Assembly: GCF_029815055.1 (NCBI RefSeq)
Contig: NZ_JAPPWA010000001.1
Span: forward strand, 49,635 to 113,634
DNA length: 64,000 nt
Direction of reading: 5' to 3'
DNA from: Ignatzschineria sp. RMDPL8A
GTDB taxonomy: Bacteria > Pseudomonadota > Gammaproteobacteria > Cardiobacteriales > Wohlfahrtiimonadaceae
Program-made: the position numbers and the translations under genes
The notes under the pieces: model-generated
The model's database searches: none
Told to the model about the DNA's origin: nothing
What the model saw: the letters and a program-made list of their open reading frames with translations, nothing else
Shown: piece after piece, positions 17,792 to 26,337 of the stretch
Layout of the letters: each line of letters begins with the position of its first letter
Numbering within the stretch: position 1 is the first letter of the stretch

Positions 17792-17799
17792 GGCAAACT

Positions 17800-19695
17800 A
17801 TGGACAGATATCATTATTTAGACCAGATCGACACTCCTCAGGATCTTAAGAAATTAACTGTCAAAGAACTTAAAACGCTCACGGAAGAATTACGTCAATT
17901 TTTGATCGATAGCGTCTTAGCGAGCGGCGGACATTTTGCTTCTGGCTTGGGCGTTATTGAATTAACGGTCGCGCTACACTATGTCTTTAATTCGCCGGCA
18001 GATCCGATTATTTGGGACGTAGGCCATCAAGCTTATCCCCATAAAATCCTCACCGAGCGTAAAAACAAAATTAACACCATCCGGAAAAAAGGTGGCCTTG
18101 GCCCCTTCCCCTCTCCGTTTGAAAGCCCCTACGATGCCTTTGGTGTGGGTCATTCGTCTACGTCCATTAGTGCCGCCCTTGGAATGGCAATTGCCGCGCA
18201 TGAGCTTGGGCATGAAGAAAAACAGATTATTGCCGTCATTGGCGATGGTGCACTCACCGCCGGGCAAGCCTTCGAAGCGCTCAATCACGCCGGCGACCTT
18301 AAAGCGAATATGCTGGTTATTTTAAACGATAACAATATGTCGATTTCGCCAAACGTTGGTGCACTCAACAGCATGTTAACGCGAACCCTTTCCAATCCGA
18401 TACTGCAATCGGTGCGTACTGAAGGGGCAAAAATCCTTAAAAACCTTCCCTTTAGTAGCGCGGCAAATATTGCTCGTAAAACGGAAGAACATCTCAAAGC
18501 CTTTGTGGAAAATGAGAGCACCATCTTTGAACAATTTGGGTTTCAATATTTTGGGCGCATTGACGGGCATGATCTTGAAACGCTCGTCAGTACCCTTCAA
18601 AACCTTCGCCATAAAAAAGGGCCTAAATTCCTTCACATTACGACGAAAAAAGGGAAAGGCTATAAGATCGCCGAAGATGAGCCGGTGACCTATCATGCGG
18701 TGTCAGGTAAAAAACCGAGTGTTCCTACCGAATCAAAAGACGCACCAAAACCGGTCGATCACGCGAAAAATTATACTCATGTTTTCTCAGAGTGGCTCTG
18801 CCATATGGGCGAGCGTGAAGCGGATCTTGCGGCGATTACCCCGGCAATGTGTGAAGGGTCAGGCCTCACGGAATTTAGTAAGCGCTTCCCCAATCGATAT
18901 TTTGATGCCGCCATTGCTGAACAGCATGCGGTAACGCTCGGGGCGGGAATGGCGATTCAAGGGCTGCGCCCAGTGGTTGCGATCTACTCTACATTTTTAC
19001 AACGAGCCTATGATCAGCTCATTCATGATGTGGCGATTCAAAATCTTCCCGTGGTGTTTGCGGTCGATCGCGCGGGCATTGTCGGCCCTGATGGCGCAAC
19101 TCATGCCGGTACCTTTGATATGGCGTACGTGCGCTGCATTCCCAATATGATGATTATGGCACCGAGCAGTGAGAAAGAGTGTTACCAAATGCTCACCACC
19201 GCCTTTTATGCCAACGCACCTGCCATGGTTCGTTATCCTCGCGGGAAAGGGATTGGCGCAGAATATGATCCCAATGATTTTACGACGCTCCCCATCGGGA
19301 AAGCGAACGTAATTCATGAACGCTCAAATATTCTTGTGATCGGCGTTGGAGCGATGCTTCCCCTTGCCACCGAAATTGCCGAGCATTTTAATGGATCACT
19401 AGTTGATCTCCGTTTTGTTAAACCCCTTGATTACGACACTTTAACGCGCATGGCTCGCGAGCATGATCTCATCATTACCATTGAAGATGGCTCCATTGCA
19501 GGTGGCGCAGGATCGGCGATTAGCGAACTGCTTAATGAAGCGCGAATCTATAAACCGATAAAACATTTTGGCATTAGCGACCACTTCCCTGAGCATGGCG
19601 AGCGCGAAGAGATTCTCCACGATTACGGACTCCATAAAGCCGGACTCGTGGAAGAGATCGATCAGATCATTGTCGAACTATCGCCTTCTAAATAA
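17800..19695 (+). CDS. dxs: 1-deoxy-D-xylulose-5-phosphate synthase
   Basis: 631 residues, first committed enzyme of the MEP isoprenoid pathway: pyruvate plus glyceraldehyde 3-phosphate gives DXP, using thiamine diphosphate. Motifs: WDVGHQAYPHKILT, the ThDP/Mg motif GDGALTAGQAFEALNHAG through LNDNNMSI, and the transketolase-like second domain AEQHAVTLGAGMAIQGLRP with YSTFLQRAYDQLIHDVA and FAVDRAGIVGPDGATHAG. Length matches the family (about 620-640). AAGG precedes the ATG by 6 bases. It is the last gene of xseB-ispA-dxs and ends at a strong terminator. Confidence 0.98.
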   Translation: MDRYHYLDQIDTPQDLKKLTVKELKTLTEELRQFLIDSVLASGGHFASGLGVIELTVALHYVFNSPADPIIWDVGHQAYPHKILTERKNKINTIRKKGGLGPFPSPFESPYDAFGVGHSSTSISAALGMAIAAHELGHEEKQIIAVIGDGALTAGQAFEALNHAGDLKANMLVILNDNNMSISPNVGALNSMLTRTLSNPILQSVRTEGAKILKNLPFSSAANIARKTEEHLKAFVENESTIFEQFGFQYFGRIDGHDLETLVSTLQNLRHKKGPKFLHITTKKGKGYKIAEDEPVTYHAVSGKKPSVPTESKDAPKPVDHAKNYTHVFSEWLCHMGEREADLAAITPAMCEGSGLTEFSKRFPNRYFDAAIAEQHAVTLGAGMAIQGLRPVVAIYSTFLQRAYDQLIHDVAIQNLPVVFAVDRAGIVGPDGATHAGTFDMAYVRCIPNMMIMAPSSEKECYQMLTTAFYANAPAMVRYPRGKGIGAEYDPNDFTTLPIGKANVIHERSNILVIGVGAMLPLATEIAEHFNGSLVDLRFVKPLDYDTLTRMAREHDLIITIEDGSIAGGAGSAISELLNEARIYKPIKHFGISDHFPEHGEREEILHDYGLHKAGLVEEIDQIIVELSPSK

Positions 19696-19723
19696 ATTCC
19701 GCTAAGTAAAAATTCTAGCAATA

Positions 19724-19762
19724 AAAAAGCCACTCGCGCGATCATCGGGAGTGGCTTTTTAT
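19724..19762. terminator. Bidirectional terminator between dxs and rph
   Basis: Perfect 12-bp stem AAAAAGCCACTC / GAGTGGCTTTTT with a 13-base loop; T-runs on both strands serve the convergent dxs and rph genes. Confidence 0.9.
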
Positions 19763-19804
19763 TTAAATCTCTTATTTAAAACTTATTTCTAAATTTACGA
19801 CCTA

Positions 19805-20524
19805 TTAAAGCGATGCAAGCACTTCATTTTGTTTGGCAATAATGTCGCGAATCCCTTTATCCGCAAGCCCTAAGAGCGCGGTCAATTCATCATATTTAAA
19901 CTCATTGAGCTCTGCCGTTGCTTGGATTTCGATAAACCCGCCATTACTATTCATCACAACGTTCATATCCGTATCCGCTGCACTGTCTTCTGGATAATCA
20001 AGATCAAGCACCGGAACACCTTGATAGACACCGACCGATACCGCTGCAATTTGGCTTTTGAGCGGATTTTCAGGCAATGCGCCATTTTTAACGAGTGCAT
20101 TTAATGCCATCGCAAGAGCAATATAACTGCCGGAAATCGCCGCTGTACGCGTACCGCCATCGGCCTGCAATACATCACAGTCAAGCGTAATGGTGTGCTC
20201 GCCTAACCCTTCCAAATTAACCGCCGCACGCAGTGAACGGCCGATCAGACGCTGAATCTCTTGAGTGCGCCCGCTCTGTTTACCGCGCGCCGCTTCACGA
20301 TTGGAACGGCTATGAGTTGAACGGGGCAACATGCCATATTCCGCCGTAATCCAGCCCGATCCCTGCCCGCGTAAAAAAGGAGGCACACGCTCTTCAACCG
20401 ATGCCGTGCAGAGCACTTTGGTATTCCCAAAACAGCTCAATACCGAGCCTTCGGCATGCATTGTGAAATTAGGAATAAATTCTAATGACCGCATTTCATC
20501 GGCGTTACGTCCTGATGGTCTCAT
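19805..20524 (-). CDS. rph: Ribonuclease PH
   Basis: 239-residue 3'-5' phosphorolytic exoribonuclease that trims tRNA 3' ends. Start [12 protein letters not shown] and the segments [58 protein letters not shown] and [18 protein letters not shown] are diagnostic. Full length (family about 238), so no E. coli K-12-like truncation. It lies 100 bases downstream of the HAD phosphatase gene on the same strand; between them is a GCCTCCG / CGGAGGGC inverted repeat (20571-20610) of unknown role. Confidence 0.98.
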   Translation of the reverse strand: MRPSGRNADEMRSLEFIPNFTMHAEGSVLSCFGNTKVLCTASVEERVPPFLRGQGSGWITAEYGMLPRSTHSRSNREAARGKQSGRTQEIQRLIGRSLRAAVNLEGLGEHTITLDCDVLQADGGTRTAAISGSYIALAMALNALVKNGALPENPLKSQIAAVSVGVYQGVPVLDLDYPEDSAADTDMNVVMNSNGGFIEIQATAELNEFKYDELTALLGLADKGIRDIIAKQNEVLASL

Positions 20525-20624
20525 AGTGTCTCTCTCTTTTTTGAAATAAATGAAGCGATAATAATGTAATGCCTCCGCACGCGATGCTCAATAAGAGCCG
20601 GACGGAGGGCAAATCTCTACTCTA

Positions 20625-21278
20625 TTATGAGCGAAATATCGCGGGAATCAATTCCGATATTGAATCGATAATGGTAAGGGGGGATTCTGTTTTAAGTTGC
20701 GCAGGCGTATGAACGCCGTAAGAGACGCCGATCGAATCCATCTCGATGGTGCGCGCCATTTTAAGATCAAAGGTGGTATCGCCAATCATCACCGCCTCAC
20801 TCACATCAAGCTGAAGTTCATCTAAAATCTCTTCGAGCATTAATGGCGAGGGTTTGGATGCCGTTTCATCGCCGGTACGGGTAGTGATAAAGAGATCATG
20901 AAAATGTGGATTACGCTTAAAAACCGTATTTAGGCCACGGCGGGATTTCCCTGTGGCAACGGCTAATTTTAAGCCTTCCTGATGGAGCATCTTAAGCACA
21001 TCGAGCGCGCCATCAAATAGCGTCTCTTTATGTTGATTCGCAAGCGAGATCTCCACAAAGGTATCGACCATTTTTTGGTACGTCTTTGCATCACGCTCAG
21101 GATAGAGAATGGGAAATATTGTAGATAAATTTAACCCCACTAGCTTCAAGATTGCCTCGTCGCTTGGTGGGGTCAAATTAAGAATTTCAGTTGCGTCTTG
21201 CATATTACTGACGATGGTCGAACTTGAATCATTCAAGGTGCCATCCCAGTCAAAAATAACGCATTTATAGTGAGTCAT
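20625..21278 (-). CDS. HAD-IA family phosphatase (phosphoglycolate phosphatase-like)
   Basis: 217 residues. HAD motif I FDWDGTLNDS (nucleophile Asp10, acid Asp12), motif II around LKLAVATGKSRRGL, motif III Lys in ETASKPSPLMLEEIL, and motif IV VMIGDTTFDLKMAR. The C1 cap is helical, as in Gph/YieH-type enzymes. Such proteins dephosphorylate small phosphoesters; the SKPSP and GDTTFD context is close to the subgroup often annotated as phosphoglycolate phosphatase or PPi phosphatase, but substrate cannot be told. It starts 58 bases after infA on the same strand. Confidence 0.85.
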   Translation of the reverse strand: MTHYKCVIFDWDGTLNDSSSTIVSNMQDATEILNLTPPSDEAILKLVGLNLSTIFPILYPERDAKTYQKMVDTFVEISLANQHKETLFDGALDVLKMLHQEGLKLAVATGKSRRGLNTVFKRNPHFHDLFITTRTGDETASKPSPLMLEEILDELQLDVSEAVMIGDTTFDLKMARTIEMDSIGVSYGVHTPAQLKTESPLTIIDSISELIPAIFRS

Positions 21279-21336
21279 CCTATTAAAATATCCTAATTTT
21301 AAATATGATGGTTGCTCTATTCTTTAGAAGGATCGC

Positions 21337-21555
21337 TTACTTTCCGCGGTAAACAATACGACCTTTTGTGAGGTCATAGGGTGTTAACTCAACTTTTACG
21401 CGGTCACCGGTTAAAATACGGATGTAGTTTTTACGCATTTTACCAGAGATATGAGCTGTAATAACATGGCCGTTATCCAGTTCTACTCTAAAACTTGTGT
21501 AAGGAAGTGTTTCAACAACCGTTCCTTCCATTTCGATATGATCTTCTTTTGACAT
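21337..21555 (-). CDS. infA: Translation initiation factor IF-1
   Basis: 72 residues, exactly the family size; S1-like OB fold that binds the ribosomal A site during initiation. Sequence [20 protein letters not shown], then [26 protein letters not shown] and [18 protein letters not shown], is diagnostic. The frame is open further upstream, but the upstream part is the reverse of tRNA-Pro and not protein; AAGGAT lies just before the ATG at 21555. It begins only 31 bases after the 3' end of tRNA-Pro on the same strand, so either the promoter lies in the tRNA gene or the two are co-transcribed. Confidence 0.98.
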   Translation of the reverse strand: MSKEDHIEMEGTVVETLPYTSFRVELDNGHVITAHISGKMRKNYIRILTGDRVKVELTPYDLTKGRIVYRGK

Positions 21556-21586
21556 ATATCCTTCTATCTTTTGTTCTAAAATTAAA

Positions 21587-21663
21587 TGGTCGGGACAGCA
21601 GGATTTGAACCTGCGACCCCTTGCACCCCATGCAAGTGCGCTACCAGACTGCGCCATGCCCCG
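21587..21663 (-). tRNA. tRNA-Pro (GGG anticodon)
   Basis: Minus-strand sequence begins CGGGGCATGGCGCAG and ends with TTCAAATCCTGC, acceptor GTCCCG and encoded CCA (77 bases). The anticodon stem-loop CTTGCATGGGGTGCAAG gives anticodon GGG. It sits between the outer-membrane efflux gene (28 bases upstream) and infA, all on the minus strand. Confidence 0.97.
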
Positions 21664-21691
21664 CCAAAAAATCGATGTTAAGTATAACCCA

Positions 21692-23122
21692 CTACTTATT
21701 AATTTGCAACTCAGGAATATATTCTTCACCTGCCTCTTTTACAAGACCTCCTCCGAGCGCCGCATAAAGCGCGATGCCATTAAGGATTTTCTGATGATAG
21801 GTGGTTAGAAGCGCTTGGCGGGCACTAAAGAGGCTTCGCTGTGCGTCTAACACATCAAGGTAGTTGGCAATTCCATTATTATAGAGGGTCTCTGCAAGAT
21901 TTAACTGTTCGGCAGTGGTATTGACTAAGTTTTTCTGTGCGAGAAGCTGTTTTTCAAGCGGTTTAAGTGAAACAAGCCCATCAGCTACTTCTCTAAAAGC
22001 CGTTTGAATCGTTTTCTCATAATTAACCACGGCACTATTTTGACGAACGTACGCTAAATCGAGATTCGATTGGATTTTACCCCAATTGAAAATCGGCATT
22101 GTGAGTGATGGGGTAAAATTCCAACCACTTGTCGCCGATGAGAAAAGATCATCAAAGTGCTCTGAGCTTGATCCGACTGTCGCGGTGAGTGAAATGCTCG
22201 GGAAGAATGCAGCGCGCGCGGCACCAATATTGGCATTTGCGGCACGGAGCTGATATTCAGCCGCCATCACATCTGGGCGAAGCAATAATACCTCCGAAGG
22301 AAGACCTGCAGGCACACCGATTAAGAACGAATCACGCACCGATAACCCTTTAGGAAGATTGGTCGCTTTCACACCGACTAATTCATACAGCGCATTATTT
22401 GCAACCGCTAAACTACGCTCATAGACCGCAACTTGAACGTTTGCTGAATGCACCTGACCGAGCGATTGGGCAAGATCAAGGTTATTGGCAATTCCCGCTT
22501 CAACTTGCTGTTTAACCAAATTATAAGACGCTTGGTTTGAACGGAGTGTGTTGCGTGCGAGCGCTAATTGCTCTTCGGCTAACACTTGTTCCGCATAGCT
22601 ACGGGCGATCTGTGAAATAAGGGCGATCTGCGCTGCTTTTTGCCCCTCATAGGTGGCTAAATAGGTATTGAGCTGTGCATCGGTCATCGATTTTACTCGA
22701 CCGAAGAAATCAAGCTCAAATTGGCTGATTCCCGCATTAACGTTGTAACCACTATTGATTACTGATTGCCCATTTGGATTCTCACCCGATTTTGAACGAG
22801 ATTTCGCACCACTAGCATTAATCCCCGGTAAGCGCTCACTCTTTTGAATGCCATAGGCTAAGCGCGCGGCTTCCGTATTAAGGAGTGCCGTTTTTAGATC
22901 GCGGTTATTATCGAGCGCAAGCTCAATGTAACGATGAAGACGCGGATCTTTAAAATACTCTTTCCAACCGATCTGATAGGCCATCTTTTGCGCTTGCTTT
23001 TCCATCGCCTCAGCCGCTGGAAACTGATCATCCACAGGCATGCCTGGACGCTCATATTCAGGGGCTAATGAACAGGCCGCTAAGACTAAAGGGGTTCCCA
23101 TGTACAGTAGTAATTTCTTCAT
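21692..23122 (-). CDS. RND efflux outer-membrane factor lipoprotein (NodT/OprM family)
   Basis: 476 residues. Lipoprotein signal with lipobox LAAC (Cys17), then SLAPEYERP, the standard start of OprM/TtgC/CmeC-type channels. Two outer-membrane-efflux repeats are visible: one with [29 protein letters not shown], the second with [35 protein letters not shown] and [11 protein letters not shown]. It forms the trimeric outer-membrane tunnel of a tripartite pump. The RND pump and membrane-fusion genes that usually precede it are absent: upstream is guaA, divergent. A promoter with an embedded palindrome (23228-23256) indicates repressor control. Confidence 0.93.
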   Translation of the reverse strand: MKKLLLYMGTPLVLAACSLAPEYERPGMPVDDQFPAAEAMEKQAQKMAYQIGWKEYFKDPRLHRYIELALDNNRDLKTALLNTEAARLAYGIQKSERLPGINASGAKSRSKSGENPNGQSVINSGYNVNAGISQFELDFFGRVKSMTDAQLNTYLATYEGQKAAQIALISQIARSYAEQVLAEEQLALARNTLRSNQASYNLVKQQVEAGIANNLDLAQSLGQVHSANVQVAVYERSLAVANNALYELVGVKATNLPKGLSVRDSFLIGVPAGLPSEVLLLRPDVMAAEYQLRAANANIGAARAAFFPSISLTATVGSSSEHFDDLFSSATSGWNFTPSLTMPIFNWGKIQSNLDLAYVRQNSAVVNYEKTIQTAFREVADGLVSLKPLEKQLLAQKNLVNTTAEQLNLAETLYNNGIANYLDVLDAQRSLFSARQALLTTYHQKILNGIALYAALGGGLVKEAGEEYIPELQINK

Positions 23123-23227
23123 AGCGTATTAATTTTCTCCATCGTTCCGCAAGCAGTGTCTAAACCTCTCAGAGAGTCGGTTTTTCTGAGAAATTGCGCT
23201 CAATTCAGCGCGTTTTGTAAACGTAAT

Positions 23228-23256
23228 ATTATAACGATTGACAACCTAGTTGTCAT
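23228..23256 (-). promoter_or_regulatory. Promoter with palindromic operator for the efflux outer-membrane gene
   Basis: On the minus strand, ATGACA (23251-23256), a 17-base spacer and a perfect TATAAT (23228-23233) form a near-consensus sigma-70 promoter, placing transcription start about 100 bases before the outer-membrane-factor ATG. The spacer and -35 contain a 17-bp perfect palindrome, TGACAAC-CTA-GTTGTCA (23239-23255). This position and shape are what MarR- or TetR-family repressors of efflux genes use; the cognate regulator is not in the neighbourhood. Confidence 0.65.
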
Positions 23257-23470
23257 CTTTTTCTTCACAACTTTACTATTAATATCATCTAATTTAAGCT
23301 CATCTTATCAATAATCTAATGATCGCTCCAACCTATTTCAGCGAGAAACGAGGGCTTTTTCAAGTCAGTTTTGGATAAATGTAAAAATTCAATAAAATTT
23401 TCGAAAAAAAAGGGCCGATTTGCTATAATCCCCCTTTGATAAACTCTCAATACAGAAGGGGCTATTCAAT
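23257..23470 (+). promoter_or_regulatory. guaA promoter region
   Basis: AT-rich stretch upstream of guaA. A perfect -10, TATAAT at 23424-23429, has TCGAAA (4 of 6 matches to TTGACA) 17 bases upstream at 23401-23406. The bases after the -10 are CCCCCTT, a C-rich discriminator. An SD-like AAGGGG is found at about 23456-23461, before the ATG at 23471. The rest (23260-23400) shows nothing specific. Confidence 0.5.
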
Positions 23471-24733
23471 ATGAATCAGTATCAAGCCAACAAAATCTTA
23501 ATTGTTCACAGCAACCATCAAGAGGGTCAAAAAATTGCACGGGTTTTGCGCAATTTAAACTACTTCTCTGAAGTGTTGCAAATCAATCACGTGGAGGCCG
23601 ATGCGGCAACGCTTCCTAAAGGCATTATCACCGATAATCCTGACGCCATTCGCGAACTCTTTGCTACTGAAAAAATTACCGTCCCTCCTACCTTTAACAT
23701 CGCGTCTCTCGACATCTCAAGCGATGACACTCAAGCCTCTCTTGAAACATTCCTCAAAAATGATGCAAAAGCTGACGCCGTTTGGACGCTCGAAAATGTG
23801 GTCGATTTCAACATCAACGACATTCGCGAACAAGTGGGCGATGAAGAGGTTATTTTAGGGCTTTCTGGCGGCGTTGACTCATCGGTGGTAGCAGCGCTTA
23901 TTCATAAAGCGATCGGCAAACAACTGACCTGTGTCTTTGTTGATACCGGCCTCCTTCGCTTAAATGAAGGCGATATCGTCATGGAAACCTTTGCGAAAAA
24001 CATGGGGATTCATATTATCCGTGTCGACGCTGAAGCGCGCTTCTTAGAGGCCCTTGCTGGGGAATCCAATCCTGAGAATAAACGTAAAATTATTGGTGAG
24101 CTGTTCATCCGTATTTTCGAAGAGGAATCCCGTAAACTTCCAAGCGCTAAATGGCTTGCACAAGGCACGATCTATCCGGACATTTTAGAATCACTCAATA
24201 CAAAAGATGGGGTTGCGGTAAAATCACATCATAACGTTGGCGGTCTTCCTGAAGAGATGGATCTCCAATTATTAGAGCCATTAAAATCCCTCTTTAAACA
24301 TGAAGTACGCGAACTCGGTGTTCATTTAGGGCTTCCTAAAGAGATGGTGTATCGCCATCCCTTCCCAGGACCAGGCCTTGGCGTTCGTATCGTTGGCGAA
24401 ATTAAAAAAGAATACGCCGACATTTTACGTTTAGCGGATGATATCTTTATCCAAAATCTTCGTAAAGCGGGACTTTATGATAAAGTCTCACAAGCGTTTG
24501 CAGTATTTATCCCGGTAAAATCCGTGGGCGTTGTGGATAATAAACGCGTTTACGCACACGTTATCGGCCTTCGTGCCATTGAAACCGTAGACTTTATGAC
24601 GGCGCGCGCAGCTCATCTGCCCTATGACTTTATTGAAGCGGTTTCAAATGAAATTATTGCAAAAGTCGACGGGGTATCTCGCGTTGTATATGATATTTCG
24701 AACAAACCACCTGCAACAATTGAGTGGGAATAA
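23471..24733 (+). CDS. guaA: GMP synthetase with degenerate, shortened amidotransferase domain
   Basis: 420 residues; canonical GuaA has about 515-525. It amidates XMP to GMP using ATP. The synthetase domain is intact: P-loop LSGGVDSS (131-138), [49 protein letters not shown], and the dimerisation domain ending KPPATIEWE. The N-terminal class I glutamine amidotransferase domain (about 200 residues in E. coli, triad Cys86/His181/Glu183) is reduced to about 105 residues. It begins recognisably ([20 protein letters not shown], then [13 protein letters not shown]) but the expected GVCYG elbow reads PTFNIASL and no HPE follows. From LETFLKN the alignment resumes at the domain end. It therefore looks ammonia-dependent, or needs a partner glutaminase. 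Confidence 0.93.
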   Translation: MNQYQANKILIVHSNHQEGQKIARVLRNLNYFSEVLQINHVEADAATLPKGIITDNPDAIRELFATEKITVPPTFNIASLDISSDDTQASLETFLKNDAKADAVWTLENVVDFNINDIREQVGDEEVILGLSGGVDSSVVAALIHKAIGKQLTCVFVDTGLLRLNEGDIVMETFAKNMGIHIIRVDAEARFLEALAGESNPENKRKIIGELFIRIFEEESRKLPSAKWLAQGTIYPDILESLNTKDGVAVKSHHNVGGLPEEMDLQLLEPLKSLFKHEVRELGVHLGLPKEMVYRHPFPGPGLGVRIVGEIKKEYADILRLADDIFIQNLRKAGLYDKVSQAFAVFIPVKSVGVVDNKRVYAHVIGLRAIETVDFMTARAAHLPYDFIEAVSNEIIAKVDGVSRVVYDISNKPPATIEWE

Positions 24734-24780
24734 TTTTCCGTGTATTATGGAAGCTTAAGTTTGAAATAGGAGAAAACGTA

Positions 24781-25335
24781 ATGCGGGTAATTTTACTAGG
24801 AGCGCCAGGATCAGGTAAGGGCACTCAAGCAGAAAACATTGTAAACAAATATGGGATCACCCATCTATCAACCGGTGATATGCTTCGTTCAGAAGTTGCG
24901 GCAGGTACGCCACTTGGGTTAGAAGCGAAAAAAATCATGGATGATGGTCAATTAGTTTCTGATGAGATTGTCTTAGGCATGATCAAAAACCAAATTGAAA
25001 AGGCAGAAAATGGCTTCCTACTCGATGGTTTCCCTAGAAATATTAATCAAGCGCAAGCGCTCGATGAGTTACTTGAAGAAATTGGCGAGCCAATCCAAAA
25101 AGTAATCTATTTCGATGTACCTTTCGAAGTGATCAAAGAGCGTCTACTATCGCGTGGACGTTCAGATGACACCGAAGAGACCATTAAAAAACGTCGTAAA
25201 GTGTTTGAAGATGAAACCTTCCCTCTTGTTGACCACTATACGCGTCAAGGCAAGCTTCAAACCGTTGAAGGAGTGGGCGACATCGCAGAGATTGGTAAAA
25301 CCATCATTGACGTATTAGCACCGCTTGCGGACTAA
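24781..25335 (+). CDS. adk: Adenylate kinase, short LID-less form
   Basis: 184 residues; interconverts 2 ADP with ATP and AMP. P-loop GAPGSGKGTQ at 7-16, AMP-binding THLSTGDMLRSEV and GFLLDGFPRN, then RLLSRGRSDDTEETIKKRRKVF. Where the usual gammaproteobacterial enzyme (about 214 residues, E. coli) has a LID insertion of about 30 residues after RR/RI, this protein passes directly to SDDTEETI; it is the short type. The ATG at 24781 has AGGAGA 7 bases upstream; a longer frame starting inside guaA (24724) is not supported. It lies 47 bases after guaA and ends at a terminator, so the two purine-nucleotide genes are probably co-transcribed. Confidence 0.97.
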   Translation: MRVILLGAPGSGKGTQAENIVNKYGITHLSTGDMLRSEVAAGTPLGLEAKKIMDDGQLVSDEIVLGMIKNQIEKAENGFLLDGFPRNINQAQALDELLEEIGEPIQKVIYFDVPFEVIKERLLSRGRSDDTEETIKKRRKVFEDETFPLVDHYTRQGKLQTVEGVGDIAEIGKTIIDVLAPLAD

Positions 25336-25408
25336 TTGTTTGATACTTGATATCTATCGGTTTGCTGATCACTTAAATATTCAAAATTAAGCAAATAACG
25401 TATCATAA

Positions 25409-25443
25409 AGGCTACTCCTCCTCTGGGCGAGTAGCTTTTTTCT
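25409..25443 (+). terminator. Rho-independent terminator after adk
   Basis: GCTACTC / GAGTAGC stem (7 bp, 11-base loop) followed by seven T. Confidence 0.88.
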
Positions 25444-25508
25444 GTCTAGCAATTTTTATTAATGAACGGCGCTGTGCGCTACCATTTCAGATGATTTAGA
25501 GATTTTAT

Positions 25509-26261
25509 ATGAATAACAAACGACTATTCGCCATCGTAGGATCGGTACTTTTTGCCGGGCTTTCGGTCTATTATGCAACGCCCGTCTTCGCGCCTCAGAT
25601 TGAAGAGCCGGCTCGCACCCCTTTCTGGGAAGTCACTGTTGAACCCAACCTCAATAGCCCCACGGTCTTTAATACGACGCTCAACAAAAGCACCATTAAA
25701 GATGCGATCCGTACCTTTGGCAATCGTCTAAGCCTCTCCATCTTTGAAGAAAAAGGGAAACTGACCTTAGAGGGCTATTTTAGAGAGACGCTTGCAGGGG
25801 GATTATCTGGCCGCGTTGCTTTTACTCCTGAAAAGGATGAGGCACTCTTTAGAGAACTCATTAGCTATCTCGAACCTCATAAACGCTCAACCTCTGAGCG
25901 CACAATCTATGATCTTCCTAAAGAGATGCAAGAAAAAGTCGAGCATCTTAAAGTCACAAGTCTTGCCTTCATTCCACTTGCTGTTCAAGTAAAAGAGGAA
26001 GATATCCTCCGGAATTTTGGCCCGACTGATTATATCTTCGATGATAAACGGAACTCCATTACCCATTATCTCTACCCAGCAATCGGCGTCGATGCTACAT
26101 TAGATCGTAGCGGAAGCAAAGCATCTTATATTCAATATAGCCCACTAGAGAGCTATCACGAGCGGATTATTGAGCCGCTATTACAGAACAAATCAATTAT
26201 TAAACGTGAAGTCAAAAGTGATAAAACTGACAGCGCTGAGAGTTTTGAGAGTGCGCAGTAG
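25509..26261 (+). CDS. Unknown membrane-anchored or exported protein
   Basis: 250 residues, family not recognised. Residues 6-30 (LFAIVGSVLFAGLSVYYATPVFA) form a signal peptide or single N-terminal anchor, leaving a soluble periplasmic domain. A region around PFWEVTVEPNLNSPTVFNTT and later LEPHKRSTSERTIYDLP, then NFGPTDYIFDDKRNSITHYLYPAIGVDATLDRSGSK, look like a well-structured alpha/beta domain; the C-terminus is charged (KREVKSDKTDSAES). The gene has its own space downstream of the adk terminator and its own terminator. The GPTDY...HYLYPAIGVDATLD segment resembles the SmpA/OmlA-type 'G-P' turns only loosely; I do not assign it. Confidence 0.7.
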   Translation: MNNKRLFAIVGSVLFAGLSVYYATPVFAPQIEEPARTPFWEVTVEPNLNSPTVFNTTLNKSTIKDAIRTFGNRLSLSIFEEKGKLTLEGYFRETLAGGLSGRVAFTPEKDEALFRELISYLEPHKRSTSERTIYDLPKEMQEKVEHLKVTSLAFIPLAVQVKEEDILRNFGPTDYIFDDKRNSITHYLYPAIGVDATLDRSGSKASYIQYSPLESYHERIIEPLLQNKSIIKREVKSDKTDSAESFESAQ

Positions 26262-26309
26262 TCTAATGACTTAATCCTTAAAACACTCTTCACTGAATCC
26301 CGTATCTAT

Positions 26310-26337
26310 AGCCTCACTTTTAACGTGGGGCTTTTTT
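26310..26337 (+). terminator. Rho-independent terminator after the 25509-26261 gene
   Basis: AGCCTCAC / GTGGGGCT stem (8 bp with one G-U pair), 7-base loop, six T. Confidence 0.85.

Noticed and set aside
21556..21729. Extended N-terminus of IF-1
   Set aside because: The extension is the antisense of tRNA-Pro; IF-1 at 72 residues with its own SD is complete.
23471..24733. guaA considered as frameshifted or broken
   Set aside because: One continuous frame with the end of the amidotransferase region aligning directly to the synthetase; no second frame shows GVCYG or HPE.
24724..24780. Longer adenylate kinase N-terminus starting within guaA
   Set aside because: Added residues are unrelated to Adk and an AGGAGA-led ATG at 24781 begins the P-loop correctly.
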